A stretch of DNA of 64,000 nt from Paraburkholderia aspalathi. GTDB lineage: Bacteria; Pseudomonadota; Gammaproteobacteria; Burkholderiales; Burkholderiaceae. Numbering within the stretch: the stretch's first letter is position 1; every line of letters starts with the position of its first letter. The position numbers and the translations under genes were made by a program. The notes beneath the pieces are model-generated. The model was not told the origin of the DNA. It saw only the letters and a program-made list of their open reading frames with translations, and did no database searches. The stretch lies in assembly GCF_900116445.1 (NCBI RefSeq), contig NZ_FPBH01000019.1, positions 1 to 64,000 on the forward strand, in the 5' to 3' direction. Positions 25,259 to 33,671 of the stretch are shown piece by piece.

Positions 25259-26125
25259 TCAGACTGGATGTATGTGCGAAGCCGGCCCCACCGGGCGTTC
25301 CGTGGTGTTTACCCGCAGTAAACCACCCGAATTTGCACTTTCCGTGGCGCTTGCGGCCGAACCGCGCGGTGGCTGCGGATTTGGGTCCGCATCGGTCGGA
25401 CTGAAGGCTTCCAGGGCGCCGTCGTAACGCTTGGCCAGCGGCCGCGCATAGTCGCCCCGCTTGGCTGTCGACAGCCGCAGCGCGACCAGCGCCTCGGTCC
25501 ATTTGACCGCCGCGGTCACGCCTTCGATCACAGGCGCGCCCAGCGCATCTTCGATCTCCGCGCACAATTCGGCCATGCCGGCGCAGCCGAGCACGATCGC
25601 GTCCGAGCCGTCCTCCTCCAGCGCGCGCCGGCATTCGTCGAGAATGATGCGGCGCGCCGCCGAGCCCGGCTTGTCGAGATCGAGCACGGCGACGTCGGTC
25701 GCGCGGACGTTGCGGCAGAAGCGCTTCATGCCGTAGCGCTCGGCGAGATGCCACGCCATGCCGCAGGTACGCGCCAAGGTGGTCACCACCGAAAACCCGG
25801 GCGCCAGCACGCTTGCGGCGTGCATCGCCGCTTCGGCGATGCCGATCACCGGACCGCGCGCCAACTCGCGTGCCGCGTATAAACCGGGGTCGCCGAAGCA
25901 GGCGATCACATACCCGTCGCAACCCTCACGTTCGCCGGCGATGACCTCGGCCAGCAAACCAGGGGTCGCCAGAGCCTCGTCGTAGTAACCTTCGATTGAT
26001 GGCGGCCCCATTGTCGGATTGACCGCAATCACTTCGGTGCCGGGTGCGGCGACATCACGCGCGCAGCGGCCCATCGCTTCGGTCATGCGTTGCGTCGTAT
26101 TCGGATTGATCAGTTTGATGCGCAT
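25259..26125 (-). CDS. Asp/Glu/hydantoin racemase family protein, probable allantoin/hydantoin racemase
   Basis: 288 residues starting MRIKLINPNTTQRMTEAM. The two catalytic Cys positions are present in CFGDPGL (~residue 76) and LGCAGM (~residue 181). Hydantoin and allantoin racemases of this type are about 240 residues; here a Pro/Ser/Ala-rich tail of about 45 residues follows the domain and is probably disordered. Next to PuuE and an NCS1 permease it would convert R-allantoin or a hydantoin to the usable isomer. It lies 24 nt after the permease gene, so they are probably co-transcribed. Confidence 0.82.
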   Translation of the reverse strand: MRIKLINPNTTQRMTEAMGRCARDVAAPGTEVIAVNPTMGPPSIEGYYDEALATPGLLAEVIAGEREGCDGYVIACFGDPGLYAARELARGPVIGIAEAAMHAASVLAPGFSVVTTLARTCGMAWHLAERYGMKRFCRNVRATDVAVLDLDKPGSAARRIILDECRRALEEDGSDAIVLGCAGMAELCAEIEDALGAPVIEGVTAAVKWTEALVALRLSTAKRGDYARPLAKRYDGALEAFSPTDADPNPQPPRGSAASATESANSGGLLRVNTTERPVGPASHIHPV

Positions 26126-26149
26126 AGCGACTCCTGTTGCGGCACTGAC

Positions 26150-27631
26150 TCAGCGAGCCAGCATGCGGTAGAACACAGCACCCAATCCAGCCCCGATAAA
26201 CCACGAGAAATTGGCTAGCCCGTCGAGCGTCGGCGCCATCACGCAGATCACGGCGATGACCGCAGCCGGCAACAAGGCAGCCACCGCGCGGTAGTTGACA
26301 CCGTTTTTGTACCAGTACGAACCGCTCGGCGAGACCGAGTAAAGATCATCGAGTACGATCTTTTGACGCTTCACGAGGAAATAATCAACGATCAGGACAC
26401 CATACAACGGCCCAATGAAACTGCCCAGTACGTCGAGCGTATAGTGAATTACAGCGGGATTGTTAAACAGGTTCCACGGCGTGATGAAAATCGATGCCAC
26501 CGCCGCGAGCATGCCGCCCGCACGCCAGCTGATCAAACGCGGCGCGACGTTCGAGAAGTCGAAGGCCGGCGACACGAAGTTAGCGACGATGTTGATGCCG
26601 ATGGTCGCAATCGTGAAGGTCAATGCACCGAGAATCACCGCGGTCGGATAGTCGATACGACCCACCGTTTCGACCGGGTCCGTGATCAGTTGGCCAAACA
26701 CCGGCAGCGTCGCCGCGGTTGTAACCACCGTCACCAGCGAGAAGGCGAGGAAGTTGACCGGCAAGCCCCAGAAATTACCGCGCCGCACGCTTCGAAAACT
26801 CTTGGCGTAGCGGGAGAAGTCGCCGAAATTCAGCATCGGTCCGGAGAAGTACGACACCACCAGTGAGGTTGCCGTGATCATCACCGGCACCACTTCCATG
26901 CCATGATATTTGACACCGCCCAGGTTGATGCCGATGTTTCGCCATCCTGCGCGATACACCATGTAGCCCGCGAGAATGAACATCACCACATAGACCGCTG
27001 GACCGGCGAAGTCGATAAACTTCTTGATGGTCTCCATGCCGTGCCAGAACACCAGCGCCTGCAATACCCACAGCAACATGAAACCGGCCCAGCCCAAGGT
27101 GGAAAGGCCCATGAAACCATGGTGATGCAGATCCGCGTACGGCAACAGTTGCGGGACGAATTTCAGCACCACAATTACCAGTGCGCTCGAAGCCAAATAA
27201 GTTTGGATTCCGTACCATGCCACCGCAATCAAGCCGCGAATCACCGCAGGAATATTCGCGCCAAGCACGCCGAACGTTGCGCGGCAGGCCACCGGATAAG
27301 GCACGCCGTTCGCCTGACTCGGTTTGGCAATCAGGTTGCAGAGCAGGTTGACAATCGTAATGCCGACCAGCAGCGCGATCAGCACCTGCCAGCTCGTCAG
27401 CCCAAGCGCGAACAGACTGCCCGCGAACACATAGCCGCCTACGCTGTGCACGTCCGACATCCAGAACGCGAAGATGTTGTACGCACCCCAGGTCTGATGA
27501 CGCAGCGGCGCCAGATCTTCGTTGTACAGCCTTTCGCTGTAGCCTGCTGGCATCGACGGATCGCTGGGCGCGCCGCCGTCTGCGTAACTGGGAATTGCGG
27601 GATTGCCGGGCGCTGCACTGAACTGGGCCAT
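26150..27631 (-). CDS. NCS1-family nucleobase/allantoin permease
   Basis: 493 residues, about twelve membrane segments. The N-terminal cytoplasmic motif YNEDLAPLRHQTWGAYNIFAFWMSDVHSVGGYVFA is the NCS1 signature, and KPSQANGVPYPVACRATFGV contains the substrate-proximal region. NCS1 carriers import uracil, cytosine, allantoin or hydantoins with cations. The racemase and allantoinase neighbours suggest allantoin or hydantoin. The start at 27631 follows AAGGAGGAATC; the frame extends upstream to 27766 without a better site. Confidence 0.88.
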   Translation of the reverse strand: MAQFSAAPGNPAIPSYADGGAPSDPSMPAGYSERLYNEDLAPLRHQTWGAYNIFAFWMSDVHSVGGYVFAGSLFALGLTSWQVLIALLVGITIVNLLCNLIAKPSQANGVPYPVACRATFGVLGANIPAVIRGLIAVAWYGIQTYLASSALVIVVLKFVPQLLPYADLHHHGFMGLSTLGWAGFMLLWVLQALVFWHGMETIKKFIDFAGPAVYVVMFILAGYMVYRAGWRNIGINLGGVKYHGMEVVPVMITATSLVVSYFSGPMLNFGDFSRYAKSFRSVRRGNFWGLPVNFLAFSLVTVVTTAATLPVFGQLITDPVETVGRIDYPTAVILGALTFTIATIGINIVANFVSPAFDFSNVAPRLISWRAGGMLAAVASIFITPWNLFNNPAVIHYTLDVLGSFIGPLYGVLIVDYFLVKRQKIVLDDLYSVSPSGSYWYKNGVNYRAVAALLPAAVIAVICVMAPTLDGLANFSWFIGAGLGAVFYRMLAR

Positions 27632-27967
27632 GATTCCTCCTTGGGATAGGGACCATCGATAGCGAATCGAAGGACGTTGCATCGGCCATGCCAGCGACCC
27701 TTTTCTCCCCGATTGGAAAACGGGAGCTTCGAGCCAACTGATTAACCGTGCCGCGGATGTCTCCATACTTGATGTACTTGTGGTTATCGCACCGCCTGTC
27801 GCCGCGAATTCCCGGCGATGCGTTACTACTCCAAGGCTGTCATCCCGTGACGGCCACGCGTGCGCAAGCCGGCAGCGCTCACGCAGAGCCGCCTTGCAAC
27901 GCCTGATTCGGTTCAGTTCAATTCAGTGCGGCGCGCACCAGCAACGGGCGCACACCGGCCGCTTGCC
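27632..27967. other. Intergenic region upstream of the NCS1 permease gene
   Basis: 336 bases between the GntR gene and the permease gene, both leftward. It must hold the permease promoter, but no convincing -35/-10 pair and no copy of the TTGTCAACAA site found upstream of gntR is visible. Confidence 0.3.
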
Positions 27968-28708
27968 TCAGCCTGGCGCGGACTTGGGTCTGGCTGCTTC
28001 CTTCGACGCGCCGCCAAGGGCGCCAAACACTTCATGCAGATCGGCCGCGCCACGTGCGGGGCGCTCCAGCATCTTCAACTCGACGCTTTGCAAATGGCGC
28101 GACATCAATGCCGCCGCCTCTTTGGCATCGCCGGCGTCGAGCGCGGCGAGAATCGCTTCATGATCTTCGAACGAGCAAGGGCTGCGTCCGAGCGACTCGT
28201 ACAGTGCCGAAATCAGCGTGGAGCGCGCCACCAATCCGTTCAGGCAGTCGCACAGCACAGCGTTGCCGGTGAGCCCGGCCAATTCGGTATGGAACTCGCC
28301 CGAGAGGCGAATCCACGCCGGAAAATCACGTGTTTCGAACGCTTTGCGTTCACGGCCGATCATGCTGCCGATGCTCTTCAAACGGCGCAGGCCATGACCG
28401 CCGCAAATCTTTTCAACCACGGCCAGTTCGATGATCCGGCGCATTTCGAACACTTCATGCACTTCCTGCAGCGACGGGCTGGCAACAAACGCACCTCGAT
28501 TCGGTTCGAGGTCAACGAGGTGGTCGGTGGCCAGTTGCGCGAGCGCCTGCCGGATCGGGCCGCGCTTCACGCCGAATACTTCGCATAACTGTGCTTCTGT
28601 CAGCTTGGCGCCAGGCGCTAACCGATGCTCGAGGATCGCGGCGCGGATGCGCTCGGCGATCGTTTCGGCTTTCGGACCATTCGCGGCGGCGGAATCTGTG
28701 TCGGACAT
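27968..28708 (-). CDS. GntR-family regulator with FCD effector domain
   Basis: 246 residues. The N-terminal winged HTH (residues ~15-80) includes IRAAILEHRLAPGAKLTEAQLCEVFGVKRGPIRQALAQLA. The C-terminal FCD domain has conserved metal/ligand-binding His in FHTELAGLTGN and around HEAILAALDAGDAKEAAALMSRHL. A perfect TTGTCAACAA palindrome 45 nt upstream of the start suggests autoregulation. By location it is a candidate regulator of the permease-racemase pair. The effector is unknown. Confidence 0.85.
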   Translation of the reverse strand: MSDTDSAAANGPKAETIAERIRAAILEHRLAPGAKLTEAQLCEVFGVKRGPIRQALAQLATDHLVDLEPNRGAFVASPSLQEVHEVFEMRRIIELAVVEKICGGHGLRRLKSIGSMIGRERKAFETRDFPAWIRLSGEFHTELAGLTGNAVLCDCLNGLVARSTLISALYESLGRSPCSFEDHEAILAALDAGDAKEAAALMSRHLQSVELKMLERPARGAADLHEVFGALGGASKEAARPKSAPG

Positions 28709-28752
28709 GATGTGCGTCTCGGTATGGTTGTCATCATAGGATGGACATAAAG

Positions 28753-28764
28753 ATTGTCAACAAT
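28753..28764. promoter_or_regulatory. Probable GntR/FCD operator upstream of gntR
   Basis: ATTGTCAACAAT is a perfect 12-base palindrome, like the TTGTnnACAA sites of FCD-type GntR proteins. It lies 45 nt upstream of the gntR start, where autorepression would act. AGATTGTC (28751-28758) and GACAATCT (28781-28788) add a second, spaced pair. Confidence 0.55.
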
Positions 28765-28895
28765 TTTTGTCTTGAATTTCGACAATCTGGACGCCCGGAC
28801 CATCGCGTGGCTTGGCGGATAGCCCGCAAAGGCCTTACTCAGCTTCACTACCAGTTTAATTAATGTATGGGATGGTCGTCTATTGGAGACGGTTT

Positions 28896-28905
28896 TTGTC
28901 AACAA
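28896..28905. promoter_or_regulatory. Second TTGTCAACAA copy, orphan site
   Basis: The same ten bases TTGTCAACAA as in the gntR operator recur here, about 130 nt from it and 119 nt past the end of the LD-carboxypeptidase gene. No gene starts nearby on either strand except gntR, so it may be a distal looping site or a relic of a lost promoter. Confidence 0.4.
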
Positions 28906-28979
28906 AGTGAGGGGCCTCCATGGGGCCGTTCTGTCGGGAGTCGCCCTGAATAGTTGACCGTTAGTTGCATTGTAGGCTC

Positions 28980-29004
28980 AAAAAGAAAGCGGGCAAACGC
29001 CCGC
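28980..29004 (-). terminator. Terminator after the LD-carboxypeptidase gene
   Basis: GCGGGC (28989-28994) and GCCCGC (28999-29004) with a four-base loop are followed on the minus strand by TTTCTTTTT. It lies 20 nt after the stop of the leftward gene. The rest of the 315-base gap to gntR holds the two TTGTCAACAA sites and no gene. Confidence 0.7.
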
Positions 29005-29023
29005 GTCCCTACTCCGCGCCGCT

Positions 29024-29956
29024 TCAGGCAAGGGTCGGATAGCCCGATAACGACAGTTTGAACCCATGCGCATTGGCGACGAGGTGCGCGTCCGCGCCGA
29101 CAGGCAGCGTCAGCATGTTGGGAACATGGCCGAATTGCAGACCGGTAATGACCGGAATCCCGATTACCGAGCGCACCTGCTCGATCATTGCGTGCAGATC
29201 GTAACCATTGTCGTACTCGTACGATTTGCCGCCGGAGAAATCGCCGAGCACAAGCGCCTGCTGCTGCGCGAGGATGCCCGAGAGGTGCAATTGATAAAGC
29301 ATCCGCTCGAGCCGGAACGGCTGCTCGTTGATGTCTTCGAGGAACAGAATGCCGCCCTGTACCGGCGGCATGTACGGTGTGCCGATCAGCGATGTCACCA
29401 CCGCCAGATTGCCGCCCCACAACATGCCCGTCACATCGGCAGTCTGCGCTTGCGGCACATTGCTCGTCACCGTCATGGTCGGCCGGGTCAGCGCGGACCA
29501 GAAGTGCTGCATGGTGAACTCGCTCAGATCTTCCGCACCGAAGTCGCTCATCAGCATCGGCCCGCCGAAAGTTTTCAAACCGGCGCGTGCCAGCAAAGCA
29601 AGCTGCACCGCGGTGAAATCGCTATGCCCCACTAGCGCGACCGGCTGATCGGTCAGCCGCCGTTGCAGCCCTTCGTAGTCGAGTCCATGAAGGATGCGCG
29701 CTGCGCCGTAGCCACCACGCACGGCGAGCACGATGTCGGGCAACGCACGCGAGGGGTCCGCCAGCCGGTTCAGATCGGCGGCACGCTCGCCGTCGGTGCC
29801 GGCGAAGCGCTGGTAACGGCGCTTCGTCGCCTCCACACCTTCGACGCGATGCCCCTGCGCATGCAGTCGGTGCAACGCGCGATGCAACACCTCGGCATCA
29901 TGCGGATATCCGGACGGCGCGATCAACTCGATGGTGCGATGGACGGTCATTGGCAA
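29024..29956 (-). CDS. ldcA: Muramoyltetrapeptide (LD-) carboxypeptidase, S66 family
   Basis: 310 residues without signal peptide, so cytoplasmic. It removes the terminal D-Ala from tetrapeptides during murein recycling. The catalytic triad is visible: Ser in LVGHSDFTAVQ, Glu in LEDINEQPFRLERML, His in LQFGHVPNMLTLPVG. The N-terminal IELIAPSGYPHD and RGGYGAARIL are also family marks. It is downstream of tadA (21 nt) on the same strand. Confidence 0.92.
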   Translation of the reverse strand: MPMTVHRTIELIAPSGYPHDAEVLHRALHRLHAQGHRVEGVEATKRRYQRFAGTDGERAADLNRLADPSRALPDIVLAVRGGYGAARILHGLDYEGLQRRLTDQPVALVGHSDFTAVQLALLARAGLKTFGGPMLMSDFGAEDLSEFTMQHFWSALTRPTMTVTSNVPQAQTADVTGMLWGGNLAVVTSLIGTPYMPPVQGGILFLEDINEQPFRLERMLYQLHLSGILAQQQALVLGDFSGGKSYEYDNGYDLHAMIEQVRSVIGIPVITGLQFGHVPNMLTLPVGADAHLVANAHGFKLSLSGYPTLA

Positions 29957-29977
29957 GACCTGTTGGACGTTGTTGTT

Positions 29978-30808
29978 TTAGAGCGGCTCAGGCGGCCCCG
30001 GTTCGTTGCCTGCTTCGGCGCGTGCGTCGATGCCTGCGTCGGGATGGGCTTCAGCGTGTGCTTCGCTGCATGCTGTGGTGTGCGTTTCGGTGTGCGCGTC
30101 CGGGCGTGCTTCGCCGCTTGCAACGACGTGCGCTCCGCCCCGTGCCGCCGCGCGTGCTTCACGGCTTGCGCGCCGCCGCTCGGCGAAGAACGATTTCAGC
30201 GCTGCACCGCATTCGGTTTCGAGCACGCCGCCAGTCACCGTGGTGTGGTGGTTCAACTGCGGATTCGCAAATGCGTCGACGACACTGCCGCACGCGCCGG
30301 TTTTCGGATCGCGCGCCCCGAACACAACGCGTGCGATCCGCGCGTGCATGATCGCACCGGCGCACATCAGGCAAGGTTCCAGCGTCACATAGAGCTCGCA
30401 GCCCGGCAGACGATAGTTTTCGACAGCTTGCGCGGCTGCGCGCAAGGCGATCATTTCCGCATGCGCCGACGGGTCGTGCGCACCGATCGGATGATTGAAT
30501 CCTTTGGCGATGACTTCGTCGCCCCGCACGAGCACCGCGCCGACCGGCACTTCACCCGCTGCGCGAGCCTCTTCGGCTGCGGCCTGGGCGAGCGCCATGA
30601 AGCGACGATCACGCTCCGACACAGGCGGTGCGGGTGATTCGCAAGATGTGGAGGTATCGATCAGCATCGTGGCGGCCGCCGCGGGCGCTGGCGCATCGGA
30701 ATCAACGGACCCGGCGTGGCCAGCCGGCAGTGTTGCCGCCTCAGCCGATTCGCCGGACTCGACAGACCCCGGATCTCGCGAGGCGCAGCGGGCAAGCGGC
30801 TCGCTCAC
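29978..30808 (-). CDS. tadA: tRNA-specific adenosine deaminase TadA with extended termini
   Basis: 276 residues from the GTG at 30808, which overlaps the stop of the DUF1992 gene (GTGA) and is therefore preferred. TadA makes inosine at the wobble position of tRNA-Arg. The deaminase core has HAEMIAL (zinc His and catalytic Glu) and PCLMCAGAI (two zinc Cys). Typical TadA is about 160 residues. Here an Ala/Ser-rich N-terminal extension of ~65 residues precedes the core. A C-terminal tail of ~60 residues is rich in His, Ala and Glu (DAHTETHTTACSEAHAEAH). Both tails look disordered. Confidence 0.88.
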   Translation of the reverse strand: MSEPLARCASRDPGSVESGESAEAATLPAGHAGSVDSDAPAPAAAATMLIDTSTSCESPAPPVSERDRRFMALAQAAAEEARAAGEVPVGAVLVRGDEVIAKGFNHPIGAHDPSAHAEMIALRAAAQAVENYRLPGCELYVTLEPCLMCAGAIMHARIARVVFGARDPKTGACGSVVDAFANPQLNHHTTVTGGVLETECGAALKSFFAERRRASREARAAARGGAHVVASGEARPDAHTETHTTACSEAHAEAHPDAGIDARAEAGNEPGPPEPL

Positions 30809-31206
30809 TGCGAACCCGCATCGGCCATAGTGAGGTTGCCAACGCGCTCCGAGAGCCGCTCGGCAATGCGGCGGCAATACTCGCGCGGCAGGACCAGCGG
30901 GCCGCCGCGCAGCGATTCAAGCGCCATATCGAGCGCCAGCATGCGCGCCTGGAGACGGCAGCGGGTGGTCTGGTCACTCACAGCATTGAGCTCCGCCTGC
31001 AGGTCGCGCAAGGCGCGCAGCTGCTCGACAGCCGGCGGCACGAAGCCCGCATTCTTCAAAATCCGGTTGGCGACGCGCACTTCCTCCGGGACCAGTGCAT
31101 CGTCCTCGAAAGGCAGCGGCGCGCCCGCGCCCGGCAAATCATCGAACTCACCGCGCGCGGCTGCGACGGCAATACGCTGTTCGACTAACGCATCAAGCAA
31201 TTTCAT
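30805..31206 (-). CDS. DUF1992 (DnaJ homologue subfamily C28-type) protein
   Basis: 133 residues beginning MKLLDALVEQRIAVAAARGEFDDLPGAGAPLPFEDDALVPEE. This is the conserved DUF1992 pattern (helix with ERRI-like, then G-F-D-NL-GKGKPL-like). The function of this family is unknown; in eukaryotes it is found in DNAJC28 without the J domain itself. The stop overlaps the GTG start of tadA, so the two are translationally coupled. The start at 31206 removes an unsupported 54-residue N-terminal extension present in the open frame. Confidence 0.8.
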   Translation of the reverse strand: MKLLDALVEQRIAVAAARGEFDDLPGAGAPLPFEDDALVPEEVRVANRILKNAGFVPPAVEQLRALRDLQAELNAVSDQTTRCRLQARMLALDMALESLRGGPLVLPREYCRRIAERLSERVGNLTMADAGSQ

Positions 31207-31535
31207 CTGCGGTCCACTACGTTGCGGCCCAAGCATTCTATCAGGGAGCGCGCGACGGTTTTGACTGTCTGACCGACGAATCCCCCTGGTTTTCAGATTC
31301 TGCGTATTTGAGGGGCGCATGGTGTGAATTAGGGTGGAGGGTTGCCGGCGCCGCTGCTTCCCACCCAAGAAAACTTACGAATATCTTTCATCACGCACAG
31401 CGAAAACGGCCACTCGGCCTTGCCATTGCCCAGCTCATGGAGTCCACTTACGTTATGCAATCCGGAATCACCGCCCACCACGCCGACACAGCACTTCCCA
31501 CTTGCGCCGCACGCTGCGATCCGCGCCTGAGCGCG
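31207..31535. other. Gene-free region between the DUF1992 gene and the small lipoprotein gene
   Basis: 329 bases. It should contain divergent promoters for the leftward DUF1992-tadA-ldcA operon and the rightward lipoprotein gene. No consensus promoter, hairpin or repeat stands out. Confidence 0.3.
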
Positions 31536-31700
31536 TTGACAGCGCGGCTTCGAAAGCACGCCTTCAAACGATATCTACACACGACAATGATCGCTATTGC
31601 CATGGCGGTCACGCTATCAGGCTGCGGCGTGTTCTGCGGAGGCGCAGGTGGAAGCGGCGGCGGCTTTGCCGGCGGTTGCGCAACCGGCGTGCGGTTCTAG
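31536..31700 (+). CDS. Small Gly-rich lipoprotein
   Basis: About 54 residues from a TTG at 31536. A basic n-region (RLRKHAFKRYLHTT) is followed by the hydrophobic stretch MIAIAMAVTLSGC, whose LSGC is a lipobox. The mature part is very short and Gly/Cys-rich (GVFCGGAGGSGGGFAGGC). It would be lipid-anchored in an envelope membrane. The start is uncertain: ATG at 31587 lacks the positive n-region and ATG at 31455 lacks a ribosome binding site. Function unknown. Confidence 0.5.
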   Translation: MTARLRKHAFKRYLHTTMIAIAMAVTLSGCGVFCGGAGGSGGGFAGGCATGVRF

Positions 31701-31785
31701 TCCGGCGCAACGTCTCCGCGATTCATCGTGAACGAGCCGCTCCTGCATCGCCACGCATCCCGAAGGCCGACGCGAACCCGTACAT

Positions 31786-32385
31786 TCACCCGGCTGCCAA
31801 TGCCCAACGCGCCAGAACGACATGCCGGGTACGGCCGAGCAGGCTGTGCACCAGCGCAAACTCACGCACGTTCCAACTGACGGCTTCGACAGGACGTGTC
31901 GCGATCGGGGGCATGCCGTAAGCAAGGGTCACGTGCGGGGTGTACGGCGTATTCGGCGAGACCGCACGATCCCCAAATCCAGCGTTCTGCAATGCCAGTC
32001 CAAGTGCATCGTGAAGCGCGTGGAGTCCAATAACGCCCTCGCCCCCACCCAACACCAGCGGCCCCGGCCGCGGCTTAATTGCAAAACTGACCGCACTGTC
32101 GAACTCGACACTAAAGGGCTCCATGCTGATCGATGCGGCCGCGTTCATGGCTGCATCCACTCGTGCCGGTGGCAAGCCGCCCGCGAAATTCCCGAGATGT
32201 AGCAACGTGACGTGCAAGCGGTTGGCCGCGAGCGGTTTGCTCTTCGAGCGTGTCTCTGAGCAAAGCTGTTGTGCCAGCTTCGCGATTCCAGTTGCCGTGC
32301 GCATATCCGGAAAGACGGCGAAGAACAGGCCGTCGGTCGGCACAGGCGGCGCCTCGAGTCCGGGCAGCCAGAGTTGCTCAGGCAT
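31786..32385 (-). CDS. thpR: RNA 2',3'-cyclic phosphodiesterase (2'-5' RNA ligase family)
   Basis: 199 residues of the 2H phosphoesterase superfamily. The two HxTx motifs are visible as HVTLLHLG (~residue 57) and HVTLAYG (~residue 151) and form the catalytic pair. The protein cleaves 2',3'-cyclic phosphates on RNA and can ligate 2'-5' bonds in vitro; its role in the cell is unclear. The start at 32385 (MPEQLWLPG) gives the usual family N-terminus. A LexA box lies about 177 nt upstream, in front of this gene. Confidence 0.88.
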   Translation of the reverse strand: MPEQLWLPGLEAPPVPTDGLFFAVFPDMRTATGIAKLAQQLCSETRSKSKPLAANRLHVTLLHLGNFAGGLPPARVDAAMNAAASISMEPFSVEFDSAVSFAIKPRPGPLVLGGGEGVIGLHALHDALGLALQNAGFGDRAVSPNTPYTPHVTLAYGMPPIATRPVEAVSWNVREFALVHSLLGRTRHVVLARWALAAG

Positions 32386-32561
32386 GGCGCGCCTGAATGG
32401 GTGACGCAGACATTTCGATGAAACTCCTCGCATCGATGCGGGCTAGCTCACGCATCGGAAAATTTTTCACGACTCGATGGGGCGAGGCGAGATTCAGCAC
32501 ACCCGCGCATCCCGCGCCCGTTCACGCCCAATGAACTTGCACTCACTGTGCCGTCCACGCA

Positions 32562-32587
32562 CGATACTGTACATTCATACAGTATCG
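32562..32587. promoter_or_regulatory. LexA (SOS) box
   Basis: CGATACTGTA, a six-base centre and TACAGTATCG form ten-base perfect arms. The core CTGT-N8-ACAG at 32567-32582 matches the LexA consensus of gammaproteobacteria and betaproteobacteria exactly. The nearest leftward gene is thpR; to the right no gene starts before the ompW terminator. A short hairpin function is a less likely alternative because no T-tract follows. Confidence 0.7.
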
Positions 32588-32671
32588 ATGACAACGTGGA
32601 ATCGCTCAGGACGCTGGAAGGACTGCCCGACGCAGCGAAATGCCCAGGCTTTTGAGCATGCCCGGCACACG

Positions 32672-32693
32672 AAAAAAGGGCGCCGCAGCGCCC
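32672..32693 (-). terminator. Terminator after ompW
   Basis: GGGCGC (32678-32683) and GCGCCC (32688-32693) with a four-base loop; the minus strand continues with six T residues (32677-32672). It lies about 137 nt after the ompW stop. Confidence 0.7.
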
Positions 32694-32829
32694 TCTTCCG
32701 TGACTTCAATTCATCTCCGACGCGGGCTCGACCGGAACCAAACCGGTTCTGGCAAAAGCGCACCTGTCCGCGCTCGTCCCGAAGACCGCGCAGGGCGGCC
32801 GCAACCAGAACATCTGCCCGCTAAGCCCG

Positions 32830-33591
32830 CTAAAACCGGTATCCCAGTCCAAGAAACACGATCACCGGATCCGCCGTAATGCGCGTCTTGTTCGACAACA
32901 CCGTCTGACCGTTGGCAGCCACGGCATTGACCGTAGCATTTGTCTTGAGAGACAGATAGGTCACTGACGCGGTCGCGTACCAGTTCTTGCTGATGTTGTA
33001 AGACGCACCCGCGACGAACGCAGGATTCCACGACGGACTGAGCGATGCCGTCACCTGCCCCCCCGGCCCCGCAATCTGCTGCAACGCGCCGCCGAATGTC
33101 GAGTTGAGATTGGTATGCGAGAACCAGGTGTAGTTCACGCCGACACCGACGAACGGACGCAGCTTCGCCTGCGCGTCGAAGAAGAAATACTTCAGGAACA
33201 GAATGGGCGACCACGACCGGGTGGTAGCGAGCGGCTGCAGATTCCCCAGATTGAGCTTTGGCCCGCCGGCGCCGAATGGTGCGGCGTTGCCCTGCGCAAA
33301 GAGCTGGAGCTTGGGTGGTATGCCCGCCGCCAGGTCAACGGCAATGTTGTCCGTGACGAAATACGTGTTCGAGAGCTCCAGGGTGAACGTGTTATGTATC
33401 TGACCACCCGTGCCCGTTGACGTGAAGGTGCCCAAAGCCGAACTGCTCTGCAGCGAGGTGGCGGACGACGGGGCAAAGTCGAGCCAAACGCCACCCGCGC
33501 TGGTGATGAGACTGCCGGCGCTCTGCGCCATCGCGTTGCTGGTACATATCGCGCCTGGTATTAACGCAAGGCATGCAAGTTTTTTAAACAT
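32830..33591 (-). CDS. OmpW-family outer membrane protein
   Basis: 253 residues. MFKKLACLALIPGAICTSNAMA is a signal peptide. The rest alternates polar and aromatic residues as in an eight-stranded beta barrel, with the family marks PILFLKYFFFDAQAKLRPFVGVGVNYTWF and the terminal aromatic residue (VFLGLGYRF) needed for barrel insertion. OmpW barrels pass small hydrophobic molecules across the outer membrane. The gene lies upstream of and apart from the acyl-CoA genes; hydrophobic-substrate uptake would suit that region but the link is only positional. Confidence 0.88.
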   Translation of the reverse strand: MFKKLACLALIPGAICTSNAMAQSAGSLITSAGGVWLDFAPSSATSLQSSSALGTFTSTGTGGQIHNTFTLELSNTYFVTDNIAVDLAAGIPPKLQLFAQGNAAPFGAGGPKLNLGNLQPLATTRSWSPILFLKYFFFDAQAKLRPFVGVGVNYTWFSHTNLNSTFGGALQQIAGPGGQVTASLSPSWNPAFVAGASYNISKNWYATASVTYLSLKTNATVNAVAANGQTVLSNKTRITADPVIVFLGLGYRF

Positions 33592-33671
33592 ATCCCCTCC
33601 ACTTTATTTCGTATTACATATCAATAGTTTTGCATCGACACCGGCTCTCGCAGCACCTCTTGCAGCGCCGC

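Larger units (their letters stand above)
32386..32829. other. Intergenic region with a LexA box and a terminator
   Basis: 444 bases between thpR and ompW, both leftward. It holds the ompW terminator (32672-32693) and the LexA-type box (32562-32587). A very short leftward frame from 32422 (11 codons, AGGAG upstream) ends just inside thpR and could be a leader peptide. Nothing else codes here. Confidence 0.4.

Noticed and set aside
32584..32650. Short plus-strand peptide frame right after the LexA box as an SOS-induced peptide
   Set aside because: No ribosome binding site or clean start codon, and two frames compete; nothing supports translation.
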